Assembly: GCA_040772005.1 (NCBI GenBank)
Contig: JAXGYZ010000002.1
Span: forward strand, 1,240,001 to 1,304,000
Reading direction: 5' to 3'
DNA from: MWBF01 sp040772005
Lineage (GTDB): Bacteria; Chloroflexota; Anaerolineae; CG2-30-64-16
DNA length: 64,000 nt
A model generated the notes under the pieces. The model was not told where the DNA came from. It saw nothing but the letters and a program-made list of their open reading frames with translations, and did no database searches. Made by a program: the position numbers and the translations under genes. This document shows, in pieces, positions 18,846 to 26,314 of the stretch. Numbering within the stretch: position 1 is the first letter of the stretch; each line of letters begins with the position of its first letter.

Positions 18846-21602
18846 CTACGGTGCCACGGTGCGGGCGCCGGAGAAGATGGCATTCCAGAACAACATGAAG
18901 GTGCCGGTCGCCTGGGCACGGTAGAGGGTGTTCGGTGCGAGCAGGACGACATGCCCCTTGCCAATCTGCGCGTCCACGACCGCGAGCCTGCCCTGCCGGG
19001 CGCTTTCGCCGCTCACGTAGCCGCTCAACAGCAGCTTGCCGTCCTCGGGATAGCGTGCGACGACGGTCGGGGGTGTGCCCGCGGCGGGCTCGAAGTGCGG
19101 CGTGCTGCTCTCGCACCAGACGGCCTCTTCCTCGTCATAGCCGTAGCCCACGAGCGTCGTCGGGTCCACCTTCATGCGGATGATGGCGCCAGGGCAGACG
19201 AACGGTTCAGCCGCGGTGCCGGCCACAGATGCGGCCCCTTCCGCCCATGCGAGCAGCTTTTCGGAGGGCAAGTCCATGTACGGCTCGTCCTCGGGCGTGA
19301 GCTCTGCCGCGGCCACCGCGGCGCGCACGCTGGCGGGCACCTTGACGCCCACGTCCCAGCCCTTGTCGATCGGCAGGAGCGACGCGCGGCCCATGGCGAT
19401 CAGGGTGCCGCCGGCCTCGACGAAGCTCTTCAAGTTGGCGACCCCAGCATCGCCGATCCCGCCGCGGTATTCCGGAGGCAGGCTGGACGACGAAGTGCCG
19501 TTCACCAGGCCCGACGTCGAGTTATCGGGGAGAATGATGACATCGTATTGGGCCAGCGCATTGGCCTTCACGTCCTCTTTGTACAGCCGTGTGTAGGGGA
19601 AGCCGGTGCGGTCCAGCCGCATGCGGACCCAGCCCTCGGTCATGGTGGCGCTGGTCGTGTTGTTCGGCGTGTAGAGGGCCACCTTCGGCTGGTGCAGTGG
19701 GGTTCCGGCGACTGTCTCGCTCAGCGCGTACGCCGTCAGCCCGTAGTCCTGGACGAGTGCGGCCAGCTTGGCATGGTCCTGCGCGGTGCCGGTCGTCGTG
19801 ATGATGAACGTGCCGGGGAGGAACGTTCGCCCGTCCGCGGTGAAACTCGCGTCGGCCTGCGCTACAGCCATGTTCGGATCAGCCCACACAGCCGGCAGCA
19901 CGCGCGCCAGGTTGTTGTTCGCCTGGTGCTCGATAGCATAGGTCGTTGCGGGGCCGCCCGTCAGCGTGCCTGCATACGCAACCTGGGCGGTCAGCGGGAT
20001 CAGCTTGACCGCGCCGGGCAGCGGCTGCATGACCTCGACGGTCTTGACATCGCGCATGTACCCGTAGGTCCAGCCGGTCACGTCGAACGAGTTCTTGACT
20101 GGCACGTAGTTCTGTGCCATCAGCAGGTTCTTGACGAGCATGCCGTAAGGCTGGTTGGACAGCAGCACGTAATCGCCCACCGCGTATTCGGTGCCGTCGA
20201 TGGTGAACGGCTCTGCGACCCGGTGAATCTCGAACAGATGGTCGCGCAGGTTGTTGATCATGTCGGTGACGTCGGCGTTGTCGCCCCCGTCCTGGGGGAT
20301 GATGAAGGCGTATGGCGGCTCGCTTGCAGCCTTCTGCATGTTGAGCTTGCCCTTGAGGTAGTAGTTGTAGAGCAAGGTGTCCTTGTTATTTGCCATGTAC
20401 CCCAGGCTGGCGTGCAGCGCGTCCTCTTCGAGGTTCACGGCATCCATCAGCCGCCAGGTGAACGGGACAGTGAACGGCGCGGGATTGTACCAGGAGCGGG
20501 TTCGGCCCAGGCGTGTGATTTCCCGCGGTGAGGCGCGGTTGGCGCCCTGCAGCTCGTAGAAGATAGCGTTGCTGTTGTAGCCGGATGTGTAGGAGTTCAT
20601 GAAGCCGGGGTACCACATCTCGGCGTAATCGTAGGTGAAGATGCCGGTGTAGCCCTTGGCGATGAGGTTGGTCATCACGTGGCCCGCATAGCCGAGCCAC
20701 TCGGCCACCGTAATCGGATGGGTAGCTTCGTTAGTCTGGTCCGGGCCGGGCGACATGTAGAGCATCGTCATCGTTTCGTGCAGGTCGTGGAACAGGGTGG
20801 GATGCCACTCGTGCCGGATCAGCGCGTTCTGCTGCGATTCGACTGCGCCAAGGCCCAGGTAATCGCGGTTGTTATCGTGGTTGATGTAGTGGTTGTAGTA
20901 GGGCGGGCTGGAGCTCTCATAGGGCGTGCCCCGGTACTGGTAGTACCAGTCCGTCACCATCTCCAGGCCATCGGGATTGACGCTGTTCTCGATGACGACG
21001 ATGGTGTTGTCGAGGACACTGTGAGTCCAGGCGTCTTCGCCCGAAGCGAGATTGTAACTCAGGCGGACCAGAACTTCGGGGCTCGTGCGTTCGGTCGCAT
21101 GGATGGCGCCTACCAGCCAGTAGACGGCCTTCCCCCGCGCCACGAGGGCCTTCGCATCTGCGTCGGACCGAATCTGGCGGGGATCGGCCAGCTTGGCCAG
21201 AATGCCCTTGAGGTCATCCATCCGTGCCCAGTTTTGCGGCGAGGTGATGACCGTCAGGATCATCGGCCGGCCCTCTTCCGAGGCACCGTACTCATACACG
21301 CGCACCCGATCGGATGTGCGTTCCAACTCGTAGGCGTAATCTACGATGCCCTGCCGCGGGCCTTCACCCGGGATAAACTTGGCCTCCCAGGGCGTAAGTT
21401 TGTAGTCCTGGCCGATGTCATAGCCCAGGAAATCGCGTGGGGTGGTCACGCCTTCATCCACGGGCGCGGCGGGGGCGCGGGTCGTGCCTGCCTGCGCGCC
21501 CGTCGCAATTACCAGCATAACGGCCAGCAACAGCAGCGACAAGTGGCGACCCGCCTTACCGGATGACGCGAATAAGCGCCTGGATCGGTTTGATACGCTC
21601 AT
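18846..21602 (-). CDS. Secreted M14-family zinc carboxypeptidase-like protein, copy 1
   Basis: 918 residues, aligned along its whole length with the next gene. The signal peptide ends near AQAGTTRA. Likely zinc ligands are His168 and Glu171 (HATE) and His275 (DLHE); NPDGLEMVTDWYY and NHDNNRDYLG are shared word for word or nearly so with the paralogue. The C-terminal region again has the YDVIILPDN and FVEAGGTLIAMG segments. A strong ribosome binding site (AGGAGG, 8-nt spacing) precedes the ATG. First gene of a two-gene unit driven by the promoter at 21946-21975, with a leader of about 335 nt. Confidence 0.9.
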   Translation of the reverse strand: MSVSNRSRRLFASSGKAGRHLSLLLLAVMLVIATGAQAGTTRAPAAPVDEGVTTPRDFLGYDIGQDYKLTPWEAKFIPGEGPRQGIVDYAYELERTSDRVRVYEYGASEEGRPMILTVITSPQNWARMDDLKGILAKLADPRQIRSDADAKALVARGKAVYWLVGAIHATERTSPEVLVRLSYNLASGEDAWTHSVLDNTIVVIENSVNPDGLEMVTDWYYQYRGTPYESSSPPYYNHYINHDNNRDYLGLGAVESQQNALIRHEWHPTLFHDLHETMTMLYMSPGPDQTNEATHPITVAEWLGYAGHVMTNLIAKGYTGIFTYDYAEMWYPGFMNSYTSGYNSNAIFYELQGANRASPREITRLGRTRSWYNPAPFTVPFTWRLMDAVNLEEDALHASLGYMANNKDTLLYNYYLKGKLNMQKAASEPPYAFIIPQDGGDNADVTDMINNLRDHLFEIHRVAEPFTIDGTEYAVGDYVLLSNQPYGMLVKNLLMAQNYVPVKNSFDVTGWTYGYMRDVKTVEVMQPLPGAVKLIPLTAQVAYAGTLTGGPATTYAIEHQANNNLARVLPAVWADPNMAVAQADASFTADGRTFLPGTFIITTTGTAQDHAKLAALVQDYGLTAYALSETVAGTPLHQPKVALYTPNNTTSATMTEGWVRMRLDRTGFPYTRLYKEDVKANALAQYDVIILPDNSTSGLVNGTSSSSLPPEYRGGIGDAGVANLKSFVEAGGTLIAMGRASLLPIDKGWDVGVKVPASVRAAVAAAELTPEDEPYMDLPSEKLLAWAEGAASVAGTAAEPFVCPGAIIRMKVDPTTLVGYGYDEEEAVWCESSTPHFEPAAGTPPTVVARYPEDGKLLLSGYVSGESARQGRLAVVDAQIGKGHVVLLAPNTLYRAQATGTFMLFWNAIFSGARTVAP

Positions 21603-21945
21603 GCTTCGTTCCTCCTGCCTGACCGGCGAGGCTGCCGGTCTTCACCGTGATACGGGATCTTAAGGGCCGGATCATAGAGTGATAGGGATAGCGGTGAGTG
21701 TGCTGCGCCTCCTTAAAGGAACAGGCGTGCAAAGACGAGGAGGAGTCTCATCGGGAGGCGTCCTTCGGGTCATCCACGCGTCACGGCATCGTGGCGAATC
21801 CACTGCATCGAGGGTAATTGCCGGCAGCGTTGCCGGGCCTGAGGACCCGTTGACCGACGGACACAGGAAACGGTGCAGGTCTGAATCAACTCGAATGAGG
21901 ATTGAAGATGGACACGGGTGAAAGTATGACCAAAGCGATAGGGAT

Positions 21946-21975
21946 ACTATAAGTCTGGAAGCTGCCTTTTGTCAA
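21946..21975 (-). promoter_or_regulatory. Sigma-A type promoter for the M14 peptidase pair
   Basis: On the minus strand a perfect TTGACA (complement of 21970-21975) is followed after 18 nt by TATAGT (complement of 21946-21951). Transcription would start near 21938 and give a leader of about 335 nt. The intervening 21603-21945 holds no gene that I can recognise, only short hairpins. Confidence 0.7.
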
Positions 21976-21988
21976 GCAGTCAATTCTG

Positions 21989-22037
21989 GTAAAAACCGCT
22001 TAAGGCCCGCTTAATGCATATAGGTCTTAAGACCTAT
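21989..22037 (+). promoter_or_regulatory. Site A: 11-bp-spaced TTAA repeats plus 18-bp palindrome
   Basis: GTAA at 21989, TTAA at 22000 and TTAA at 22011 lie at exact 11-bp steps. They are followed by a perfect 18-bp palindrome at 22020-22037 (ATAGGTCTT/AAGACCTAT). The stretch is upstream of the lone receiver gene at 22238. The spacing suits a PhoB/OmpR-type dimer; the palindrome looks like a separate operator. Confidence 0.45.
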
Positions 22038-22237
22038 GCAAGATGGTCCGTGGGGCGGATGCACTATGCGGCGGATGCGCATATACTGTGCACAGTTGAG
22101 CGAAGGGTTGCACCAGCAGCCGCGAAGACGCCAACGAGGGGTGACATTCTAATAGACTGGATACCGCGCGAGTCAGCAGGATGGGCCGGAGCGTTACGGT
22201 GAGCACCGTCAAGGCCAACTCGTGAGAGGAGGCCTGA

Positions 22238-22630
22238 ATGTCACGGGTCCTGATCGTGGACGATCAGCCGGCTGTCAGATTGGGCTTGCGTATGCAACTG
22301 GCACTGGATCCTGACCTGACGGTCATTGGCGAGGCCTGCTGCGGCGAAGAGGCTCTTGAGTTGGCCGCGATGTTGCAACCCGACCTGGTTTTGATGGATA
22401 TCATGATGCCAGGCATGGGCGGGCTGGTGGCAACGGAACGCCTTTTGCGCCAGACTCCCGACTGTAAAGTCGTGATCCTGACGATTCAGGACGACTTTGA
22501 GACGCGCGAACGAGCCAAGATGGCCGGGGCCGCTGCTTTTGTGGCCAAGGCCAGGGTTGAAACGCTGATGATCGAGCTGCGCAGGGCTGTGGATGCCGGC
22601 AATAAGCTCGACAGCAATGCAACCAAGTAG
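22238..22630 (+). CDS. Single-domain response regulator (receiver only)
   Basis: 130 residues comprising one CheY-like receiver and nothing else. The acidic pair D8-D9, phospho-acceptor D54 (VLMDIMMPGM), T82 and K104 (FVAKAR) are all present, so it should be phosphorylated. The sequence is closest to NarL/DesR-type receivers but lacks the C-terminal HTH; the stop comes shortly after helix 5. AGGAGG lies 5 nt before the ATG. No kinase gene is adjacent. It could act as a phosphate shuttle or sink, or bind a protein partner. It could also be a truncated NarL regulator; the following DNA shows no HTH remnant in any frame. Confidence 0.88.
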   Translation: MSRVLIVDDQPAVRLGLRMQLALDPDLTVIGEACCGEEALELAAMLQPDLVLMDIMMPGMGGLVATERLLRQTPDCKVVILTIQDDFETRERAKMAGAAAFVAKARVETLMIELRRAVDAGNKLDSNATK

Positions 22631-22659
22631 CTCGTGAAGCGTTGATTCAGTAACAGCTT

Positions 22660-23035
22660 TCTTCTGCGATTGAATTTGGGGGAGTTCGATCGCGTGCCTG
22701 TAATGATGGACTGGGTTGTGCATGGATTGGAGGGAATCGGCAGCCTCGGTGTGCGTAGCGGGAACGAGGAGCGCATGTAGCGGCGGGGTTCGAGTGTGGA
22801 TTGGTGTGAGTTGCGTGTGGCGTGAGACGGATGATCGGGTTGTGTATCGGTTGAGCAGGTTGCCTCGGTGTGTGGATCGGAAAACGAGGATACGTTTGAA
22901 CGGTAGCTTGTTTGCGGGTGATGGGGTTTGGATTGAATGAGTCTTCCTCCGTGAGTGGGTGAGAACGAGAAAGCGTTGGGTTGAATGGGGTTGGTGGGGA
23001 ACCGGTGTAGCTGGGGGGCTGCACCGGTTTCTCGT
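22660..23035 (+). other. G/T-rich non-coding stretch, possible RNA gene or decayed repeat
   Basis: About 375 bp with a marked G+T excess on the plus strand and no convincing gene. Two related segments starting GCCTCGGTGTG at 22743 and 22862 (119 bp apart) both continue to an ACGAGGA word. Short words such as TGGATTG recur. The stretch ends in a GC-rich hairpin. It may be a structured RNA following the receiver gene, or degenerate tandem repeats. Confidence 0.4.
22999..23031 (+). terminator. Hairpin at the end of the G/T-rich stretch
   Basis: Arms 22999-23011 and 23018-23031 pair over 13 bp with one G-T wobble. A short CTCGTTT follows. It is placed where a transcript from the receiver gene or the G/T-rich stretch would end. 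Confidence 0.5.
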
Positions 23036-23038
23036 TTA

Positions 23039-23070
23039 ATGACGAATGACAAATGACGAATTACGAATTG
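23039..23070. repeat. Low-complexity repeat of the TGACGAA type
   Basis: Iterations of TGACGAA, TGACAAA, TGACGAA and TTACGAA. The TAA stop of the following minus-strand gene (complement of 23061-23063) lies inside it. Confidence 0.7.
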
Positions 23071-23711
23071 GGTTGGGTTGGCAGATCACGGGTACGGGAT
23101 TTGAGCCAAAGGGTAATCTCTGCGGCCGCATGGTCGACGGTAAGCGCAGTAGTGTCCAGCAGGGCCACCGGCGGCGCCGGTTGCGGGCCCTGGTCGCGCA
23201 GCCAGCGATTGAAGTCGAGTTGGGCTGCGATGAAGTCCTCCGTCACGCCGCGCCAGGCCGGGCGTTGGCGCAGCCGCTGGGCGAGCACATCGTCGTCGCA
23301 TACGAGGGCCAGGATGTGTAGCGGGCCAAAGTAGCGCCGCTCGACGCAGGCCTCCAGGTTCCCCGGCACCGCAAAGCCCGCGCCGAACAGCGTGACGGGC
23401 CGGCCCGCCTGCCCAATGTTCTTTGCCATGCGCAGCCAGGTCTCGAAGAAGTCGCGGTAGCCATCCCCAGGCCGGTCAAATTCGGGGCGCCACAGGATAT
23501 CGGACTCCAGGCACACCGCGGGCTGCGGCTGGATGCTCAAAGCCCGCAACAGGGCGGATTTGCCCGTCCCGCTGGCGCCGCCGACCGTGAACAATGGCTG
23601 GCGCAGAAATGGATGCCGGTGGCCGCACTCCGGGCAGACCGCGTAGGGGCCGGCCGGGTCGATGATCTTGTCGGCCCGATAGATGCCGCACTGATAGCAG
23701 ACGTTGAACAT
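23061..23711 (-). CDS. P-loop kinase/ATPase with N-terminal zinc ribbon
   Basis: 216 residues. CYQCG and CPECGHRHPF form a four-cysteine zinc ribbon in the first 40 residues. A P-loop GGASGTGKSALL follows, and ESDILW is placed like the acidic base and LID start of small-molecule kinases (nucleoside or shikimate kinase type). ALVCDDDVLAQRLRQRPAWRG resembles a LID region. The substrate is not recognisable. The start MFNVCYQCG is a compromise: an upstream ATG at 23732 is also in frame, and neither has a strong ribosome binding site. The last residues are encoded by a low-complexity repeat, so the C-terminus may have been altered by repeat insertion. Confidence 0.7.
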   Translation of the reverse strand: MFNVCYQCGIYRADKIIDPAGPYAVCPECGHRHPFLRQPLFTVGGASGTGKSALLRALSIQPQPAVCLESDILWRPEFDRPGDGYRDFFETWLRMAKNIGQAGRPVTLFGAGFAVPGNLEACVERRYFGPLHILALVCDDDVLAQRLRQRPAWRGVTEDFIAAQLDFNRWLRDQGPQPAPPVALLDTTALTVDHAAAEITLWLKSRTRDLPTQPNS

Positions 23712-23744
23712 GGCGATGCCTGATGAGTCCATTCATATAACACG

Positions 23745-23794
23745 GTAGCATAGGGCCTTGTGCCCGTCCGGACGGGCACAAGGCCCTATGCTAC
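23745..23794. repeat. Palindromic repeat family 1, perfect 50-bp palindrome
   Basis: 25 + 25 bp, perfectly self-complementary with no spacer, starting GTAGCATAGGGCC. Best-preserved of the three copies in the window (others at 5243 and 10719). It lies between two minus-strand genes. Confidence 0.9.
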
Positions 23795-23821
23795 GAATAC
23801 TTCGGATGCACTCTTGGCCGT

Positions 23822-24517
23822 TCACGCGTCCGGCTTGCGCCAGATGAGCGAGTAGCGGTAGAACAGGTGGCGACGCACGTGCGCGCCGGGCAGTAGATCC
23901 CTCACCACGCGGCGTACCTCGGTGAGCGTCAGGTAATGGTCGTGCGGCCCGTGGGCAGCCCAGGCCTCGCGGGCGGGCAGCGGGTCGTGCAGCCGGCGGT
24001 TGCGGAGCAAGCGGAGCGCAAAGCTGACCGGCACGGCGAGGCCGCTCACGGCGAAGTCGGCGGGTGTCGCCGCCTGATAAAGGTCGAGGACGAGCAGCAC
24101 GCCGCCGGGACGCAGCGTACCGGCCATCTGGCCGAGCGTCTCCGCCAGCGGCAGATGGTGCAGCGTGGCAATGGATGCGATGCAGTCGAAGGACGCAGCA
24201 GGCCACGGCCACGTCCGCACGTCGGCCACCTCGTAGGTGATGTTGGCTTGACCGGCGGAGCGCGCTCGCGCCCGTGCGATCATCTCGGGGGAGAAGTCGA
24301 GTCCCAGGACGCTGCCGGCCCGCGCGGCCAGCAGCCGCGCAAACGTACCTGTCCCGCAGCCGACATCCAGCCCGCGGTCCACGCGCGCGGGCAACTGGCG
24401 CAGCAGGTAGCCGTGATAGTGGCTGTTGTGGCTCCAGCCTGCTTCATCGAACGCGGCCAGCCGGTCGAAGTCGGCGCGGACGGCCGCGGTCAGTGCGTCA
24501 TCTGTGGGAGCCGGCAT
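23822..24517 (-). CDS. Class I SAM-dependent methyltransferase
   Basis: 231 residues. The SAM-binding motif I is LDVGCGTGTFARLL, the post-I acidic residue lies in VLGLDFSPEM, motif II is SFDCIASIATLHHLP, and LRPGGVLLVLDLY is motif III. The pattern is that of Methyltransf_11/UbiE-type small-molecule methyltransferases. The substrate is unknown. It starts 9 nt after the stop of the acetyltransferase gene, and an SDR gene lies before that, so the three are likely an operon. Confidence 0.85.
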   Translation of the reverse strand: MPAPTDDALTAAVRADFDRLAAFDEAGWSHNSHYHGYLLRQLPARVDRGLDVGCGTGTFARLLAARAGSVLGLDFSPEMIARARARSAGQANITYEVADVRTWPWPAASFDCIASIATLHHLPLAETLGQMAGTLRPGGVLLVLDLYQAATPADFAVSGLAVPVSFALRLLRNRRLHDPLPAREAWAAHGPHDHYLTLTEVRRVVRDLLPGAHVRRHLFYRYSLIWRKPDA

Positions 24518-24526
24518 GGCGTATCC

Positions 24527-25447
24527 TCAGGCTCGTTCGTACACGAACGACTGCCGTTCCTCGGCCGCATCGAGGGAACGGTAGAGGGCAATTGCCTCGG
24601 GGTCGTAGCCCGTGATGTAGGCGTTCCGCAAGCCGTACGCGCGCAGCCGGTTCAGACACTCCTGAGTCACCGCACGGGCAAAGCCGCGGCGCCGGAAGTC
24701 GGAGTGCGTGCAGACGCGCTCGATGTCGGCTTCGACGTTGGCCGCGTCGATGAGCGCTTCGCAGCCGGCGACAAGCTGGCCGTCCGGCGCCATCACGCAG
24801 AGGTCAGTGTCCCCGTGATAGATGGGCCCCGCCTGGCTGTGATTGTAGAAAGCCATGTGCCGTTGCAGCACCTCTTCCGTGGGCGTGATTCCGATGAAGG
24901 CATTGTCGCGCAGGATGCGCTGGCCGCGGTAGTCCCCATGCGAGCGCATATCGACGATCACGAAGCCGGGCTCCAGCGGGAAACGGCGGACCGGTTCGCG
25001 CGCCAGGTCGAACCGCTGCGTGTAGAATGCCGCGCCGCGGTGGAAGCCGTAACGTTCGAGGGTCGCCATCTCCGGCGCCTGGCGTTCCGTGACTTCGACC
25101 GTGAAACGGGGGCCGCGTTCGGCCCAGTTCGTCAGCGACCACTCCAACAGCTCGGCGAAGAGGAACCGGTAGCCGGGCGCCAGCAGGATAGCAATGCCCG
25201 CATCCCCACTCTCCGAGATGGCGAAGCCTGCGACCTCGTCGAATCCGTCGAACCAGACCTCCGCATTGCGTTCGCAGAAGCCCGGGAGGGCGGTCTTGTT
25301 CTCGTACAGCCCATACTTCCAGTCCACGAACCGGCCGAGGCACCAGGTCGAGTGAGTGCGGAAGTAGGGCATCTGGGTCGTCACGAAGCGAGCGAGCCGG
25401 CGGAAGTCGCCGGAGACCTCTGAGTAACTACGATGGGTGGTTTGCAT
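24527..25447 (-). CDS. GNAT family N-acetyltransferase
   Basis: 306 residues. The C-terminal half carries a clear GNAT core: ADIERVCTHSDFRRRGFARAVTQECLNRL is motif A with the acetyl-CoA loop RRRGFA, and GYDPEAIALYRSLDA is motif B. The N-terminal half (VAGFAISESGDAGIAILL) looks like a second, degenerate GNAT domain, as in two-domain family members. It starts 4 nt after the SDR gene ends. Substrate unknown. Confidence 0.85.
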   Translation of the reverse strand: MQTTHRSYSEVSGDFRRLARFVTTQMPYFRTHSTWCLGRFVDWKYGLYENKTALPGFCERNAEVWFDGFDEVAGFAISESGDAGIAILLAPGYRFLFAELLEWSLTNWAERGPRFTVEVTERQAPEMATLERYGFHRGAAFYTQRFDLAREPVRRFPLEPGFVIVDMRSHGDYRGQRILRDNAFIGITPTEEVLQRHMAFYNHSQAGPIYHGDTDLCVMAPDGQLVAGCEALIDAANVEADIERVCTHSDFRRRGFARAVTQECLNRLRAYGLRNAYITGYDPEAIALYRSLDAAEERQSFVYERA

Positions 25448-25451
25448 GTGC

Positions 25452-26195
25452 CTATCCCATGACCAGGCCGCCGCCGACCTGCAGCGCGGCGCCGGTGATA
25501 TAGCTGGCCGCCTCGCTCGCCAGGAAGGCGATGGCCGCGGCGACTTCCTCCGGCCGCCCCAACCGGCCCAGCGGCGTCTGTTTCAGCCACTCCTCGCCGC
25601 GCGCGGCCAACTGGCCGGCCAGCATGTCTGTTTCGATGCGGCCTGGCACGACTACGTTGGCCGTGACATTGTGGGGGCCGGCCTCCTTGGCGAGCGAGAA
25701 GGTAAATCCCAGCAGCCCGGCCTTGGCCGCCGCGTAGTGAGCGTGCCGCGCTGAGCCGGTGTACGCGGCCTGCGAGGAGACGTTGATGATGCGCCCCCAC
25801 CGTTGCGCCAGCATATGGGGGAGGCAGGCCTGCGCCAGCCGAAACGCCGCGGTGAGATTCAAATCCAGGCTGCGTTGCCATTCGATGTCGGCCATCTCTG
25901 TGACCGCGGCCGTGCCCTGTTCGCCGGCGTTGTTCACCAGGATGTCCACCGGCCCCAGCCCCGCCCGGACTTCTGTGACGAGCCGCGTGATGGCGTCCGG
26001 ATCTCGCAGGTCGGCCCGCACGGCCAGGGCCGTGCCCCCTGCCGCCCGAATCTGCTCGACGACCGCCAGGGCTGCATCGGCGCGGCTGTGATAGTGGACA
26101 GCCACGGCCGCGCCCTGCGCGGCGAGGGCCAGGCACGTCGCCTGGCCGATGCCGCGCGCCCCGCCGGTGACGAGCGCGATGTGTGGAGTGTGCAT
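25452..26195 (-). CDS. Short-chain dehydrogenase/reductase (FabG-like)
   Basis: 247 residues. The NAD(P) motif is TGGARGIGQ; the NNAG motif reads NNAGEQG; the catalytic set is Ser in NVSSQAAY, Tyr in HYAAAKAG and the following Lys; VVPGRIETDM is the usual C-terminal loop. The start MHTPHIALVTGG is chosen because GAGGG precedes it and the fold begins there. It is the first gene of a small minus-strand run with the acetyltransferase and methyltransferase. The alcohol or ketone substrate cannot be read from sequence. Confidence 0.88.
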   Translation of the reverse strand: MHTPHIALVTGGARGIGQATCLALAAQGAAVAVHYHSRADAALAVVEQIRAAGGTALAVRADLRDPDAITRLVTEVRAGLGPVDILVNNAGEQGTAAVTEMADIEWQRSLDLNLTAAFRLAQACLPHMLAQRWGRIINVSSQAAYTGSARHAHYAAAKAGLLGFTFSLAKEAGPHNVTANVVVPGRIETDMLAGQLAARGEEWLKQTPLGRLGRPEEVAAAIAFLASEAASYITGAALQVGGGLVMG

Positions 26196-26234
26196 GGTCC
26201 CTCGGTCCTGAGATTCGATGGTGGAATCGGCGGT

Positions 26235-26314
26235 CCTCACCCCCTCTAACTCCCTCTCTCCTGAGGTGCGAACCGAAGGTTCGCACCTCAGGAGAGAGGG
26301 ACGGGGGGGTGAGG
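26235..26314. repeat. Palindromic repeat family 3 (CCTCACCCCC type)
   Basis: Outer ends CCTCACCCCC and GGGGGGTGAGG enclose a perfect 23-bp inverted repeat (26252-26274 and 26278-26300) with a 3-nt loop. The outer ends and the CTCTC/GAGAG words recur at 50079-50203. The element abuts the stop codon of the next gene. Confidence 0.8.

Noticed and set aside
22014..22202. Small plus-strand frame upstream of the lone receiver
   Set aside because: It begins in the operator palindrome, has no ribosome binding site and no recognisable pattern.
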